Below, in pieces: positions 17,401-22,845 of a stretch of 39,458 bases of DNA (within the stretch, counting starts at the first letter, position 1; the number at the start of each line of letters is the position of its first letter). The stretch is taken from NCBI GenBank assembly GCA_018062515.1, contig JAGOSC010000023.1, forward strand, positions 1-39,458, written 5' to 3'. The notes below the pieces were generated by a model. It ran no database searches, was not told the DNA's origin, and saw only the letters and a program-made list of their open reading frames with translations. This DNA is from Candidatus Omnitrophota bacterium (GTDB taxonomy: Bacteria; Omnitrophota; Gorgyraeia; Zapsychrales; Zapsychraceae). Made by a program: the position numbers and the translations under genes.

Positions 17401-18964
17401 CACCAGCCCGAACAGTTTTGTTGGAAGGACAAATCTTACCGTGGATAAGCGGATAAAGTTGCTTGGCTTCGTTTTCAAAAATCTCATTAGGTTCATGGCA
17501 ATTTGCCGTTGGGGGTAAAACTCTTTGATTTACAGCCAATACGGCCTTAATAAATCCTCCTATACCTGCCGCAGCTTTAGTATGTCCGACTATCGACTTA
17601 AAAGAGGTAATGCCACACATACGTTTACCCGTTCTTTTAGTAGCTTGTTTTAAAGAAGCAGCAATGCCGGCCAATTCAACCTTATCTCCTTTAGTTGTTC
17701 CGGTTCCGTGTCCTTCGACAAAATCTACATCGGCCAATGTATAACCTGCCAAATTATATGCACGCTGGATTGCCGTAGCCTGCCCACTGGAAGAAGGCTC
17801 CATAATCCCTCCTTTTCCATCGGATGAAATTCCCCATCCTTTTATAACGGCGTAAATATAATCCTTATCTCTAACAGCATCTTCCAACCGTTTAAGTAAA
17901 ACAAATCCGCAACCTTCCCCTGGAATAAACCCGCTCGCTCTTTGGTCATAAACACGCATTTCGTCTTTGGCTAATGCTCCTACTTTCGAAAATCCTACAA
18001 GTTCAAACGGGTCAAGGCTTACGTCCACACCGCCCGCTAATACTAAATCCATTTCTCGTAACCTTAATGCATTCGCTGCTGTTGCCACAGCCAAAAGAGA
18101 TGAGGAACAAGCTCCGTCAACAATATATCCTCCACCTTTAAAATTAAAATAATTACAAATTCTTCCCGCGATCGTATTTGCTAACCCGCCGGCGAGTGTG
18201 TCCTCAGTAATAGGGAAAAATGCCGATTTGTAGACTTTTTCCATAGCTTCCGTAATTCGAGCCCGTTCTTCTTGAACTATTCCAAAACTTTGTAAAGTAG
18301 CGCCTAAAGTTTTGCGAACATACGGCCAACGAAGTCTCAACGTCATGGATCTCGTCTGCTCCCCTGTTAAAGTATTTCCCAGGATCACTCCTGTATTTTG
18401 TATTGGAATTTTATGGGATTGGTAAAAAGGAATGTCTTTTGATTTATAGCCGGCGTCTTCAAATGTCCTTAAAGCTGTATCTAACGCTAACCAGTGAACG
18501 ATATCAGTAGATTCAAATGTCTGTTTGGGAATTCTTAATTGCGACCAATTAAAATCAAAACCATCAATAAATGCGGCTTTGGTAAGGTAAGTCTTATCGG
18601 GAAATCCCTTTTTCTCGTCATAATATTCATTTAGGGGAAGCCGTTGATCGAGCATCCTTCTGAATTCAACTCTTCTAGAAAGAATGTTTTCCCATAGCTC
18701 ATTTATATTTTTCGCACCCGGATAATGGCAGGCTACACCTATAACAGCAATGTCTGATGAAATTTGATTAAGTTTTTTTGAATTAGTTTCATTCTGACCT
18801 AAAAACTTTTCAATAATGTTTCGATAGGGTCCTGCGATTTTGTCAGCCTGCTTCCAACGATAATAATTATTGTTACTCGTCCCTAACTCGCGGCATAATG
18901 CATTAATTGATAACTTTTGTTTCTTTCTGAACTTTTCAAGTTTATTAAATAATTGCTCGCTCAT
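11474..18964 (-). CDS. Enediyne-type iterative polyketide synthase with N-terminal HTH and tandem C-terminal hotdog domains
   Basis: A 2496-residue type I synthase. Domains in order: XRE-like HTH (about 5-56); KS (70-540; C286 in VDGACSSSLLA, H419 in EGHGTGTTKGD, H461 in VGHTKAAAG); AT (665-955; S762 in GHSLGE, H865 in AFHSSL); ACP (1060-1135; phosphopantetheine S1095 in DDLNLDSIKAAE); KR (1355-1595; GGAKGI, S1493, Y1506, N1510); DH double hotdog (1615-1895; H1637 in DPYLLDHNWKG, D1823/Q1827); phosphopantetheinyl transferase (about 1935-2120; SISHTD, D2024/E2026, E2070/K2073); and two hotdog domains (2160-2300 with FFTSYFEWMGELRE; 2345-2470 with LVGNVYFANYAEW). KS-AT-ACP-KR-DH-PPTase is the enediyne PksE order; the last hotdog resembles its partner thioesterase CalE7/SgcE10. 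There is no enoyl reductase, so a polyene product is expected. The built-in PPTase makes it self-activating. AGGAGG six bases before the ATG. All catalytic residues looked for are present. Confidence 0.92.
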   Translation of the reverse strand: MSEQLFNKLEKFRKKQKLSINALCRELGTSNNNYYRWKQADKIAGPYRNIIEKFLGQNETNSKKLNQISSDIAVIGVACHYPGAKNINELWENILSRRVEFRRMLDQRLPLNEYYDEKKGFPDKTYLTKAAFIDGFDFNWSQLRIPKQTFESTDIVHWLALDTALRTFEDAGYKSKDIPFYQSHKIPIQNTGVILGNTLTGEQTRSMTLRLRWPYVRKTLGATLQSFGIVQEERARITEAMEKVYKSAFFPITEDTLAGGLANTIAGRICNYFNFKGGGYIVDGACSSSLLAVATAANALRLREMDLVLAGGVDVSLDPFELVGFSKVGALAKDEMRVYDQRASGFIPGEGCGFVLLKRLEDAVRDKDYIYAVIKGWGISSDGKGGIMEPSSSGQATAIQRAYNLAGYTLADVDFVEGHGTGTTKGDKVELAGIAASLKQATKRTGKRMCGITSFKSIVGHTKAAAGIGGFIKAVLAVNQRVLPPTANCHEPNEIFENEAKQLYPLIHGKICPSNKTVRAGVSSAGFGGINCHITIESKSSPKGTLKSKIKEDALFSSNQNTEIFVFASRTLIHLDKLIKKFKEELRNISMAEMADLSARLNKKVRVRDSIKVAVVTDSPEHLYEALNAIENELDSKTLEDGQMIEIKSKDPITFILLGNNVRKNRIGFLYAGQGAQRLNMTRTLVNRFDWAKDLLNMSKVPLKDYIYKNEDQCLTNEEKVHFQNKLSQTEITQPAITFSSVVWTEFLSKLGIDPDAVGGHSLGELTAFYKAGAFDRNILFKFSEFRGKQMSGKGKSAGMVSLSCDYENARELVSKVKGNAVISNINSPIQTVVSGDLKEIDKVISLAKKQNISTLILPVSNAFHSSLMRLPSRRISSTKILNGIYNPKKTNLYSCIDGKLVQRGTDIKEYFAKQVLEPVNFIKLIESMSKQCDLFIEVGPGRILTDLTKAINGDNDPPCFPIEGRPQSDRDLNVVLAQTFVRNVKVNWKELYSNRAIKPFIPTSRKKFIENQCERPLKALEQQEILVSEVITPAYIEKLLEPTRQLDHVLVAPDDGEGASIAKILLDLTHKMTGFDKESINLNMRLLDDLNLDSIKAAELIAEAAKALGVAGEIEPAQYSNKTMNEIKQKFEVLLAQKQDGSRVDRQDSVLKRYQNKAWVRNFVERFESQNLKEDKTEAQKIFKNILLISDLPKGELSEFIKEEFKGSKVRIINPDEIDFDKKPECVISILRSNANDRLTLEALQERMEKFHKIITLAANAKYILFAQLGSGDFKESSIRALASTLHLERPELYLKIIDFNKNLKNKFIAEKICRELKSSTVFAIAGYNDKGERRSPVFEVSNSYSYKKRNIVWSKKDVVLITGGAKGITAECALEFGRITKVKVMLVGRSKKDEGIEKTLERFRQENLECAYFQCDVSDAYQVKKVVIEIEKRFGLISAVVHGAGLNSLRRLKQTNLEDVYKEVLPKIMGAVNLLDVLKGSQLKLFVPIASIIGVTGMEGSGWYGFANEMLLLCVRAYKNKNENVQIIAPAFSVWDEVGMGVNLGSIEKLAEKGIGAIPVDEGVKRFCGLIEGDPSTDHVIITSRVPGLNTFQVKDFDPRPNLRFIEEINYHMPGVELIVQTHLNVQDDPYLLDHNWKGTILFPFVFGLEAMVQAASYLTNDVQIESLMARDIHLDKPIPINLKNGTRIEIHAQILEESSKADSKVKVEIFSEHDNYNQPAFFAILNFSKGEEKLKTIDISKDLFKNPINFNVDKDVYGPILFQGKTFQCINKVYKLFFDQRTDEGECIFTTHFEKSTATFLKQNRKFSGQFLINDPFLIDSSLQSMQIIAAQDACLPNFIKELRLDISAFSKYRDNLLVKTNLKKCGMTAYSGNSFMSDGKVIILSIIGCHLKILESLPGNPSANDLVDPNKRDMELIERKLNSFTQNLNGQVPAIKYVYDPRFKNAHKDKRHELEIPYLHLLLQQILDKKNKNLEKIKIKWESSGRPIVETSQSHSPNISISHTDASMICVAGYSQQGCDIENIIERKENDWLALLGENKHQLLERMIKLGFDLNTSGTAIWSAVETFKKTLNKKQVNIRLCDYWDDVFIFENDRANPNIKVVSIPIKFTIGDKKVLSFAIEARQIQKEKKDLFEKKDLDKSVLTKFGFNEELFGIHVDYSGPQQQYVFSKHFPVTFRTNKLMSRRVFFTSYFEWMGELREYSIQPVMSELANLLETGGWGLATNGVRLKILGDLRGNDVILGRVWMEEVSGEKESIFDLCFEWRKQTNSSHIERVAFCKQRVSWIKITGHGQGKVEEMPPAIKSFMDSMRPRTKVKQPLEKFSEPFNHLNSGNIIKEFDNKGLFLMDYIFDTSLENSNLVGNVYFANYAEWLGVVMDLYFYKIIPECYKGVGDNGEFVILNCDIDYLTEAMPFDTILVKMYLNRIHQNSLDLDFEFFLYNGRKVGRKLAAARNRAIWVRRKGDIVEAENLPSKLIQNFQKQIIEPITSLMR

Positions 18965-18999
18965 AAACCTCCTGTCCTATTAAATTCTTAGTAACTAGA

Positions 19000-19028
19000 A
19001 ATTTAACAGAAATAACAATTTGTGTCAA
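19000..19028 (-). promoter_or_regulatory. sigma70-type promoter of the polyketide synthase operon
   Basis: TTGACA (-35) at 19028-19023, an exact 17-base spacer, then TAAATT (-10) at 19005-19000. Predicted leader of about 30 bases with AGGAGG before ATG 18964. The -35 is a perfect consensus. Confidence 0.6.
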
Positions 19029-19098
19029 TTCTATTTAATGAATTATCTAGGAGTATAAAATAAAATTAGTTATATTTATTAAGGGAGTGTTGCGAAGA

Positions 19099-19140
19099 TT
19101 TTTTGGGTTTTTTGAGTTTTTGCGATGATTGGGTTAGTTG
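19099..19140. repeat. Decayed nonamer array (family B), G/T arm only
   Basis: G/T-rich units (TTTTGGGTT, TTTTGAGTT, GATTGGGTTAG) upstream of the synthase promoter, without an A/C partner nearby. It lies 70 bases past the stop codon of the secreted protein gene at 19211, reading in the same sense as its complement. Confidence 0.55.
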
Positions 19141-19210
19141 ACATCACTTGCGATATTTTATTTGAGTAGTAAAACGTGTCTTAATTTTATAAAAAACGAA
19201 ACGCCTTCCA

Positions 19211-19726
19211 TTATTTCTTTTTCTCTTTTTCCTTTTTGTCTTTCTCTTCGAAACGTTTATACAACAACTCTGGGCCGAACGGTTTTTGCTCGAACGACTT
19301 GGTTTCAAAGCCCGCGGGGACAGCTTCATCATCCCTTTTGCCGCTGAAGGACTTCACCTTACCGCCTGGATTCTTATCTTTGATACTTTTAATGTTTTGA
19401 TATGCCCTGGGGCTTTTCTGACTGGTCTTACCGGCATGATTGCTTTTTCCCGAAGGGTAAATGTAAGAAGGTTCCCTGCTTTTTAAATCTTTACCATCAT
19501 CCGCGCGTCCATTTTCTTTTTCTGCGACTACAGAATCACTAGTATTTTGAGGAGAATAAACCTTTGATTCTTTTTTTGATTCTGGTTTTTTATTTTCTAG
19601 TTTATAACTGACGTTCGGTTTGAACGGCGGGCGGGTATTTTCCGCCGCTTCAACCGGTAAAACTCCGATTAAACCTAACATCATCACGATCAAGAAAATG
19701 TTTTTAACAATTCGTTGTATTCTCAT
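19211..19726 (-). CDS. Exported low-complexity hypothetical protein
   Basis: A 171-residue protein that I do not recognise. Residues 1-28 are a signal peptide (NIFLIVMMLGLIGVLP, cleavage at VEA). The rest is hydrophilic and probably disordered, rich in Lys, Ser, Pro and Glu, ending in KEKEKKK. It lies seven bases downstream of the SPFH gene and is likely co-transcribed, so a periplasmic partner of the SPFH protein is possible (inference). No enzymatic motif. Confidence 0.65.
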   Translation of the reverse strand: MRIQRIVKNIFLIVMMLGLIGVLPVEAAENTRPPFKPNVSYKLENKKPESKKESKVYSPQNTSDSVVAEKENGRADDGKDLKSREPSYIYPSGKSNHAGKTSQKSPRAYQNIKSIKDKNPGGKVKSFSGKRDDEAVPAGFETKSFEQKPFGPELLYKRFEEKDKKEKEKKK

Positions 19727-19733
19727 TATGCAC

Positions 19734-20474
19734 TTAATCCACTTTTGTGTTTTTAACTGGTATTATGTCTCCAGGAACACCAAAAACTAAAGTATTACCC
19801 GACGACTGCAATGCGCGTAACTGCATTAAGGCTGAATTGTTTTCCAATATTTTCGCGACGTTAGCTAAGCTTCTTAATGAGGCGGTTTCGCCTCGCGCAC
19901 GTTCCAAAGCAGCCAATCCTTCTTTCCGAGCTTCCACCACCTTCGTAAATATTTTCTTCAATTCACCGGGAAACATAATATCTTTAATTCCAAGAAAATG
20001 AATTTTCAATCCTAATTCTTCCGAATTTTTTAAAGTTAATTCGGTCAATTTTTGATTCAACGTCGATCGTTGTTCTAAAATTTCGTCAATTTTCAGTGAA
20101 CCGATAATGTCACGAAGGGCCAATTGCACAGCGGCATAGAAAACCTCTGTGTAATTTTCATTCTTATTAATAGCCAAGTTGGGATCTACAACTTCATACT
20201 TTGCTGTCACACTTACTTTTAAAGATACGCTATCCGCGCTTAAAACTTCTTGGCCCGGAACAGATATAACTTTTAGACGTATATCGATTTTATTGATCGT
20301 CGTATTCTTTGATAAAATCCAATAACGTCCTGGGTCTAAAATTTCGACAAATTTGCCCTTGTAATATTTCAAGCCCTTTTCATACTCAAAAATTAATGCT
20401 GAATGTTGAGAGATCAGATACATAATTCCGATCCAACATACGATAACACCGACAATATAAAAGAACATGTCCAT
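19734..20474 (-). CDS. SPFH/band-7 (slipin-like) membrane protein
   Basis: A 246-residue membrane-anchored scaffold protein of the stomatin/prohibitin superfamily. Residues 4-22 form one N-terminal membrane helix (FYIVGVIVCWIGIMYLI). The SPFH core (about 25-185) includes the strand IDIRLKVISVPGQEVLSADS, VSVTAKYEVVDP and a RSTLNQKLTELT helix. A coiled-coil helix follows (EARKEGLAALERARGETASL), then ALQSSGNTLVFGVP. Such proteins oligomerise in membrane microdomains, often with NfeD proteases, none of which is seen here. AGGAGG lies four bases before the ATG. The leader upstream is unusually structured (20497-20579). Confidence 0.85.
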   Translation of the reverse strand: MDMFFYIVGVIVCWIGIMYLISQHSALIFEYEKGLKYYKGKFVEILDPGRYWILSKNTTINKIDIRLKVISVPGQEVLSADSVSLKVSVTAKYEVVDPNLAINKNENYTEVFYAAVQLALRDIIGSLKIDEILEQRSTLNQKLTELTLKNSEELGLKIHFLGIKDIMFPGELKKIFTKVVEARKEGLAALERARGETASLRSLANVAKILENNSALMQLRALQSSGNTLVFGVPGDIIPVKNTKVD

Positions 20475-20496
20475 GCATCCTCCTGTAAATTTAACC

Positions 20497-20579
20497 CTGT
20501 CTTAAAGAAACCTCACGATTGCAGTGGAGGTTTTTCACCTGCAAAACTGCTTTCCTGAAGAGCAGTTTCCGTAAGACAG
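20497..20579 (-). promoter_or_regulatory. Structured 5' leader of the SPFH gene (three-way junction)
   Basis: A perfect 8-bp closing stem (CTGTCTTA at 20497-20504 with TAAGACAG at 20572-20579) encloses two hairpins. One has stem AAACTGCT/AGCAGTTT (20544-20551 with 20561-20568, 9-base loop); the other is GCAGTG paired with CACCTGC with one bulge (20521-20542). It lies 12 bases upstream of the SPFH Shine-Dalgarno sequence. Possible cis-regulatory RNA; no known riboswitch recognised. Confidence 0.45.
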
Positions 20580-20698
20580 AGTATCGGGAATCGAACCCGG
20601 GTTTCAACCGTTGGGAAGGCGATTCGCAAGACATAATGGCAGATGCCATTTCATCGCGCTGCCAGTTCCCAAATTTATATTTATTCATTCTTCGCAAA
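20580..20698. other. Non-coding structured segment with T-arm-like hairpin
   Basis: On the minus strand the segment holds CCGGG-TTCGATT-CCCGA, which looks like a tRNA T arm, and an extended hairpin GGGAA/TTCCC (20613-20617 with 20666-20670) with an inner AATGGC/GCCATT stem. No acceptor stem or anticodon arm can be built, so it is not a tRNA gene. It forms part of the 508-base gap 20475-20982, which holds no coding region. Confidence 0.4.
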
Positions 20699-20929
20699 GA
20701 CAATGTTCAAGTCATTACCGAAAGAAAAGCGTTGCCGTAAAAACTCAGTGTCATGAAATTTCAGAGAGCAATGCATAAAAATTATTCCGGCGTCCGAAGG
20801 ACGACGGGCCGCCCAGCCGTGTGTAACACAGCGAGACTGCGCCCGAAGGGCTAATAATAAAACAAAATCCGTTTCTAAAAAAGAAAAAGCCAGTTGATTA
20901 AGAATCACTTTTTCTTATTTTAGAAACAG
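20699..20929 (-). repeat. Structured interspersed repeat / candidate ncRNA, copy 1
   Basis: About 230 bases matching 22273-22505 along the whole length. Minus-strand hairpins: a roughly 19-bp AU-rich stem (GTTTCTAAAA ... TTTTAGAAAC, 20871-20927), GCCC-TTCG-GGC, a TGTG/CACA stem with a G-U pair, and GTCC-TTCG-GGAC-type. UUCG tetraloops and the G-U pair occur only in minus-strand RNA. The element lies between the end of the HEPN gene and the SPFH leader. Confidence 0.6.
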
Positions 20930-20982
20930 ATGTGGCAAACATTTAGGTACGTGCCCATGAAGTTGTAATCTATCCTCTGTTC

Positions 20983-21525
20983 TTAAATAATAGGCTTTTC
21001 TTTAAAAGGTAAAAGCCTTTTGATATCGTTCAAGCATGAATAAATCATTTTTGCTTTTACTTCCCAATCATTAAATTCTGCACTTGTGATAGGAGTCCCA
21101 TTATCCCAATCTTTAAAACCAATACCTTCCTCAATAGGGCGACTTAAAGCTTTTTCAGACACATCCACAACTGAATGAGCAAGCTTATTTCTAAACTCTA
21201 AAACTTTATCAAACGTCTTTAGGAAATCTTTTTTGTCGTTCCAATATCTCGGATAGTCTACCTTTACAATCTTTATTAACACATTTTTCTTTCGATAAAG
21301 ACTGAAGAATTCTTCCGTAACAATTTCCTCGTAAAATATTCTTCTTTTGTCCGGACAAATGGTACAAAAATAATCTGTTAAAAGATGAGCGATATCGTGC
21401 TCAATACAAGCAATTAAATTAAGAAAACTACCCCTGTACTGTCTAGCATTTTCATGTATTAATTGAGCTGCTTTTATTCTTTGATCTTCAGTCATATTAA
21501 ATGTTTTTGTATTCTTTGATTTCAT
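20983..21525 (-). CDS. HEPN-like protein (possible ribonuclease)
   Basis: A 180-residue soluble helical protein. Residues of about 20-145 look like a HEPN fold, with the R-N-x3-H ribonuclease signature at R112-N113-x3-H117 (FRNKLAHSV) and an upstream helix FLNLIACIEHDIAHLLTDYF. HEPN proteins act in RNA cleavage in toxin-antitoxin and defence systems, but many are only binding modules. No nucleotidyltransferase partner is adjacent. It is followed immediately by structured-repeat copy 1 and lies in the accessory stretch downstream of the Rhs gene. Fold assignment rests on the short motif and helical pattern. Confidence 0.6.
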   Translation of the reverse strand: MKSKNTKTFNMTEDQRIKAAQLIHENARQYRGSFLNLIACIEHDIAHLLTDYFCTICPDKRRIFYEEIVTEEFFSLYRKKNVLIKIVKVDYPRYWNDKKDFLKTFDKVLEFRNKLAHSVVDVSEKALSRPIEEGIGFKDWDNGTPITSAEFNDWEVKAKMIYSCLNDIKRLLPFKEKPII

Positions 21526-21589
21526 TTATACAATCTAAATCAAATCAGCACAAAAAATTAGAAGATTAGGGAAACGATAATATTTATTT

Positions 21590-21883
21590 TTAGAAAAATT
21601 CTTTAATAATTTTATCAGAAACTTCTCTAGCTAACCTACACTCATTACCAAAACTCTCCATCCAAATTTTATTGATTGCGTCGATTAATAGATGCTTATT
21701 AAGCTTTATCGTTTCTAAATTATGCACTATGTACGCATAAATCTTTGCTATTTCAGCATCGTACTCATCACAAGGAGCACCGTCCACTTGCCCAGGTTCC
21801 AATCCTTCAGGATCAAAACTATTGAAAATATTTCGTAAAGCATTTAATGATTTTTTATAATCTTTTTTCAGATCTTTATTCAT
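21590..21883 (-). CDS. Small protein resembling DUF1871-type/immunity proteins
   Basis: A 97-residue acidic protein. Seen: FDPEGLEPGQVDGAPCDEYD followed by EIAKIYAYI, a pattern like DUF1871-type small proteins that have PEDEYD followed by an amphipathic helix. The N-terminus is a Lys-rich helix (KDYKKSLNALRNIFNSF). AGGAAA lies before the ATG. It is located among orphan small genes behind the Rhs gene, where immunity genes often collect. Immunity function is inference. Confidence 0.55.
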   Translation of the reverse strand: MNKDLKKDYKKSLNALRNIFNSFDPEGLEPGQVDGAPCDEYDAEIAKIYAYIVHNLETIKLNKHLLIDAINKIWMESFGNECRLAREVSDKIIKEFF

Positions 21884-21928
21884 AGGATTTCCTAAGGGGC
21901 GCCCGGCGATTTAAATCTAAATTCCAAG

Positions 21929-22177
21929 TCACTTTTTCGTAAGAATTTGAAGGTACTCCTCTAGAACTTTAACCCCCTCATCATTACAATATTCTCCTTT
22001 ATTTTGGGGAGGAAATTCCTTAGTTAAACCAGCACATCTGATTCGAATTTTCTCCAGGAATGAATTTTCTATTGGAATGCTTATAAAATCATCCCATTCC
22101 CACTCATTGCAACTATCATTAAGGAAAGACTTAATTATGCAAAATACATCATTGCTTGTTATCTTCTTTTTATACAT
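21929..22177 (-). CDS. Small hypothetical protein, possible orphan immunity gene
   Basis: An 82-residue protein, MYKKKITSNDVF at the start, then EWEWDDFISIPIENSFLEKI and a C-terminal helix VKVLEEYLQIL. The start at 22177 is chosen because AGAGGT lies four bases before it; an upstream in-frame ATG at 22243 would run through the structured repeat region. The WDDFxSxPI pattern is found in small acidic proteins that I associate with polymorphic-toxin neighbourhoods, but I do not recognise a named family. It is separated from the next gene by 45 bases. Confidence 0.55.
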   Translation of the reverse strand: MYKKKITSNDVFCIIKSFLNDSCNEWEWDDFISIPIENSFLEKIRIRCAGLTKEFPPQNKGEYCNDEGVKVLEEYLQILTKK

Positions 22178-22199
22178 TTTACCTCTGTCCGGTGAACAA

Positions 22200-22272
22200 G
22201 GCGGTAAGCTTCGCTTACCGCCGACAAGGCAACGCTTCAACAATGGAGATATACATTTCCTCAGACGGTAAT
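22200..22272 (-). other. Hairpins continuing structured-repeat copy 2
   Basis: GGCGGTAAGC/GCTTACCGCC forms a perfect 10-bp hairpin (22200-22222) with a 3-base loop. GGCAACGCTT at 22228-22237 is the exact complement of 22301-22310 inside copy 2. It lies between copy 2 and the small gene ending its leader at 22177. With copy 2 it accounts for the 407-base gap 22178-22584, which contains no supported gene. Confidence 0.5.
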
Positions 22273-22505
22273 GACAATGTTCTAGTCATTACCGAAAGAA
22301 AAGCGTTGCCGTAAAAACTCGGCGTCATAAAGTTTCAAAGACCATTAAGCTAAAGATTATTCCGGCGTCCGAAGGACGACGAGCAGCCAAGCCGTGTGTA
22401 ACACGGCGAAGCTGCGGCCCGAAGGGCCAATAATAAAGCAAAATCTGTTTCTAAAAAAGAAAAAATACGCGGAATTATACCCGCTTTTTCTTCTTTTAGA
22501 AACAG
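22273..22505 (-). repeat. Structured interspersed repeat / candidate ncRNA, copy 2
   Basis: A second copy of the element at 20699-20929. Perfect hairpin CGGTAATGAC/GTCATTACCG (22266-22275 with 22285-22294); GCCGTGT/ACACGGC; two minus-strand cUUCGg loops; and a terminal AU-rich stem (22447-22503) whose loop differs from copy 1 but keeps pairing (GCGG/CCGC). It follows the small membrane protein gene at 22585. Confidence 0.6.
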
Positions 22506-22584
22506 CTATAGAAGGAATAACTCAACCTGTCACCATTAGTGACCTGGTCTATTCTCGGTCTATTCTCAATTCTCATTCTCCGTT

Positions 22585-22836
22585 TTAGTTCTCAGATCCG
22601 TTCCGGTTTTCTTTATTATATTTCTTATCGTACAAGAAAACCCCAACGGTAAATAGAACCGCCAAAGTAATTGCAACGAAATCACCATTATAATTAAATT
22701 TATTTCCTAAAACAGCTATTAAGGCTACAACTGCAATAAAAATAAAAATTACAAGGTCTCTTCTTTTATTTCGTCGAAGAATAAAAAACAGATAAAGTAA
22801 AATTAATGCTATCTCAATTATTGTTTTTGTGCTCAA
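22585..22836 (-). CDS. Small two-helix membrane protein coupled to the Rhs gene
   Basis: An 83-residue protein with membrane segments at about 5-20 (IIEIALILLYLFFIL), 28-44 (LVIFIFIAVVALIAVLG) and 51-68 (DFVAITLAVLFTVGVFLY). The start codon is TTG at 22836, with AGAGGA five bases before it; that Shine-Dalgarno sequence begins right at the Rhs stop codon, so the two genes are translationally coupled. Its place directly behind the Rhs C-terminus is where a cognate immunity protein is normally found; a membrane immunity protein would fit a membrane-active toxin (inference). Confidence 0.65.
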   Translation of the reverse strand: MSTKTIIEIALILLYLFFILRRNKRRDLVIFIFIAVVALIAVLGNKFNYNGDFVAITLAVLFTVGVFLYDKKYNKENRNGSEN

Positions 22837-22845
22837 TTTTTCCTC

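Noticed and set aside
11474..18964. PUFA synthase (PfaA) or heterocyst-glycolipid synthase
   Set aside because: There is one ACP rather than a tandem ACP array, and a C-terminal PPTase after KR-DH is the enediyne PksE order; motif wording also fits PksE better. Phylogeny would settle it.
20580..20670. tRNA gene on the minus strand, suggested by CCGGG-TTCGATT-CCCGA
   Set aside because: Only a T-arm-like hairpin exists; no matching acceptor stem, D arm or anticodon arm can be drawn in either length class.
20475..22600. Integron cassette array with attC sites between small genes
   Set aside because: The repeats lack the GTTRRRY/RYYYAAC core boxes, and no integrase is present; the inverted stems are placed inside, not at the unit ends.
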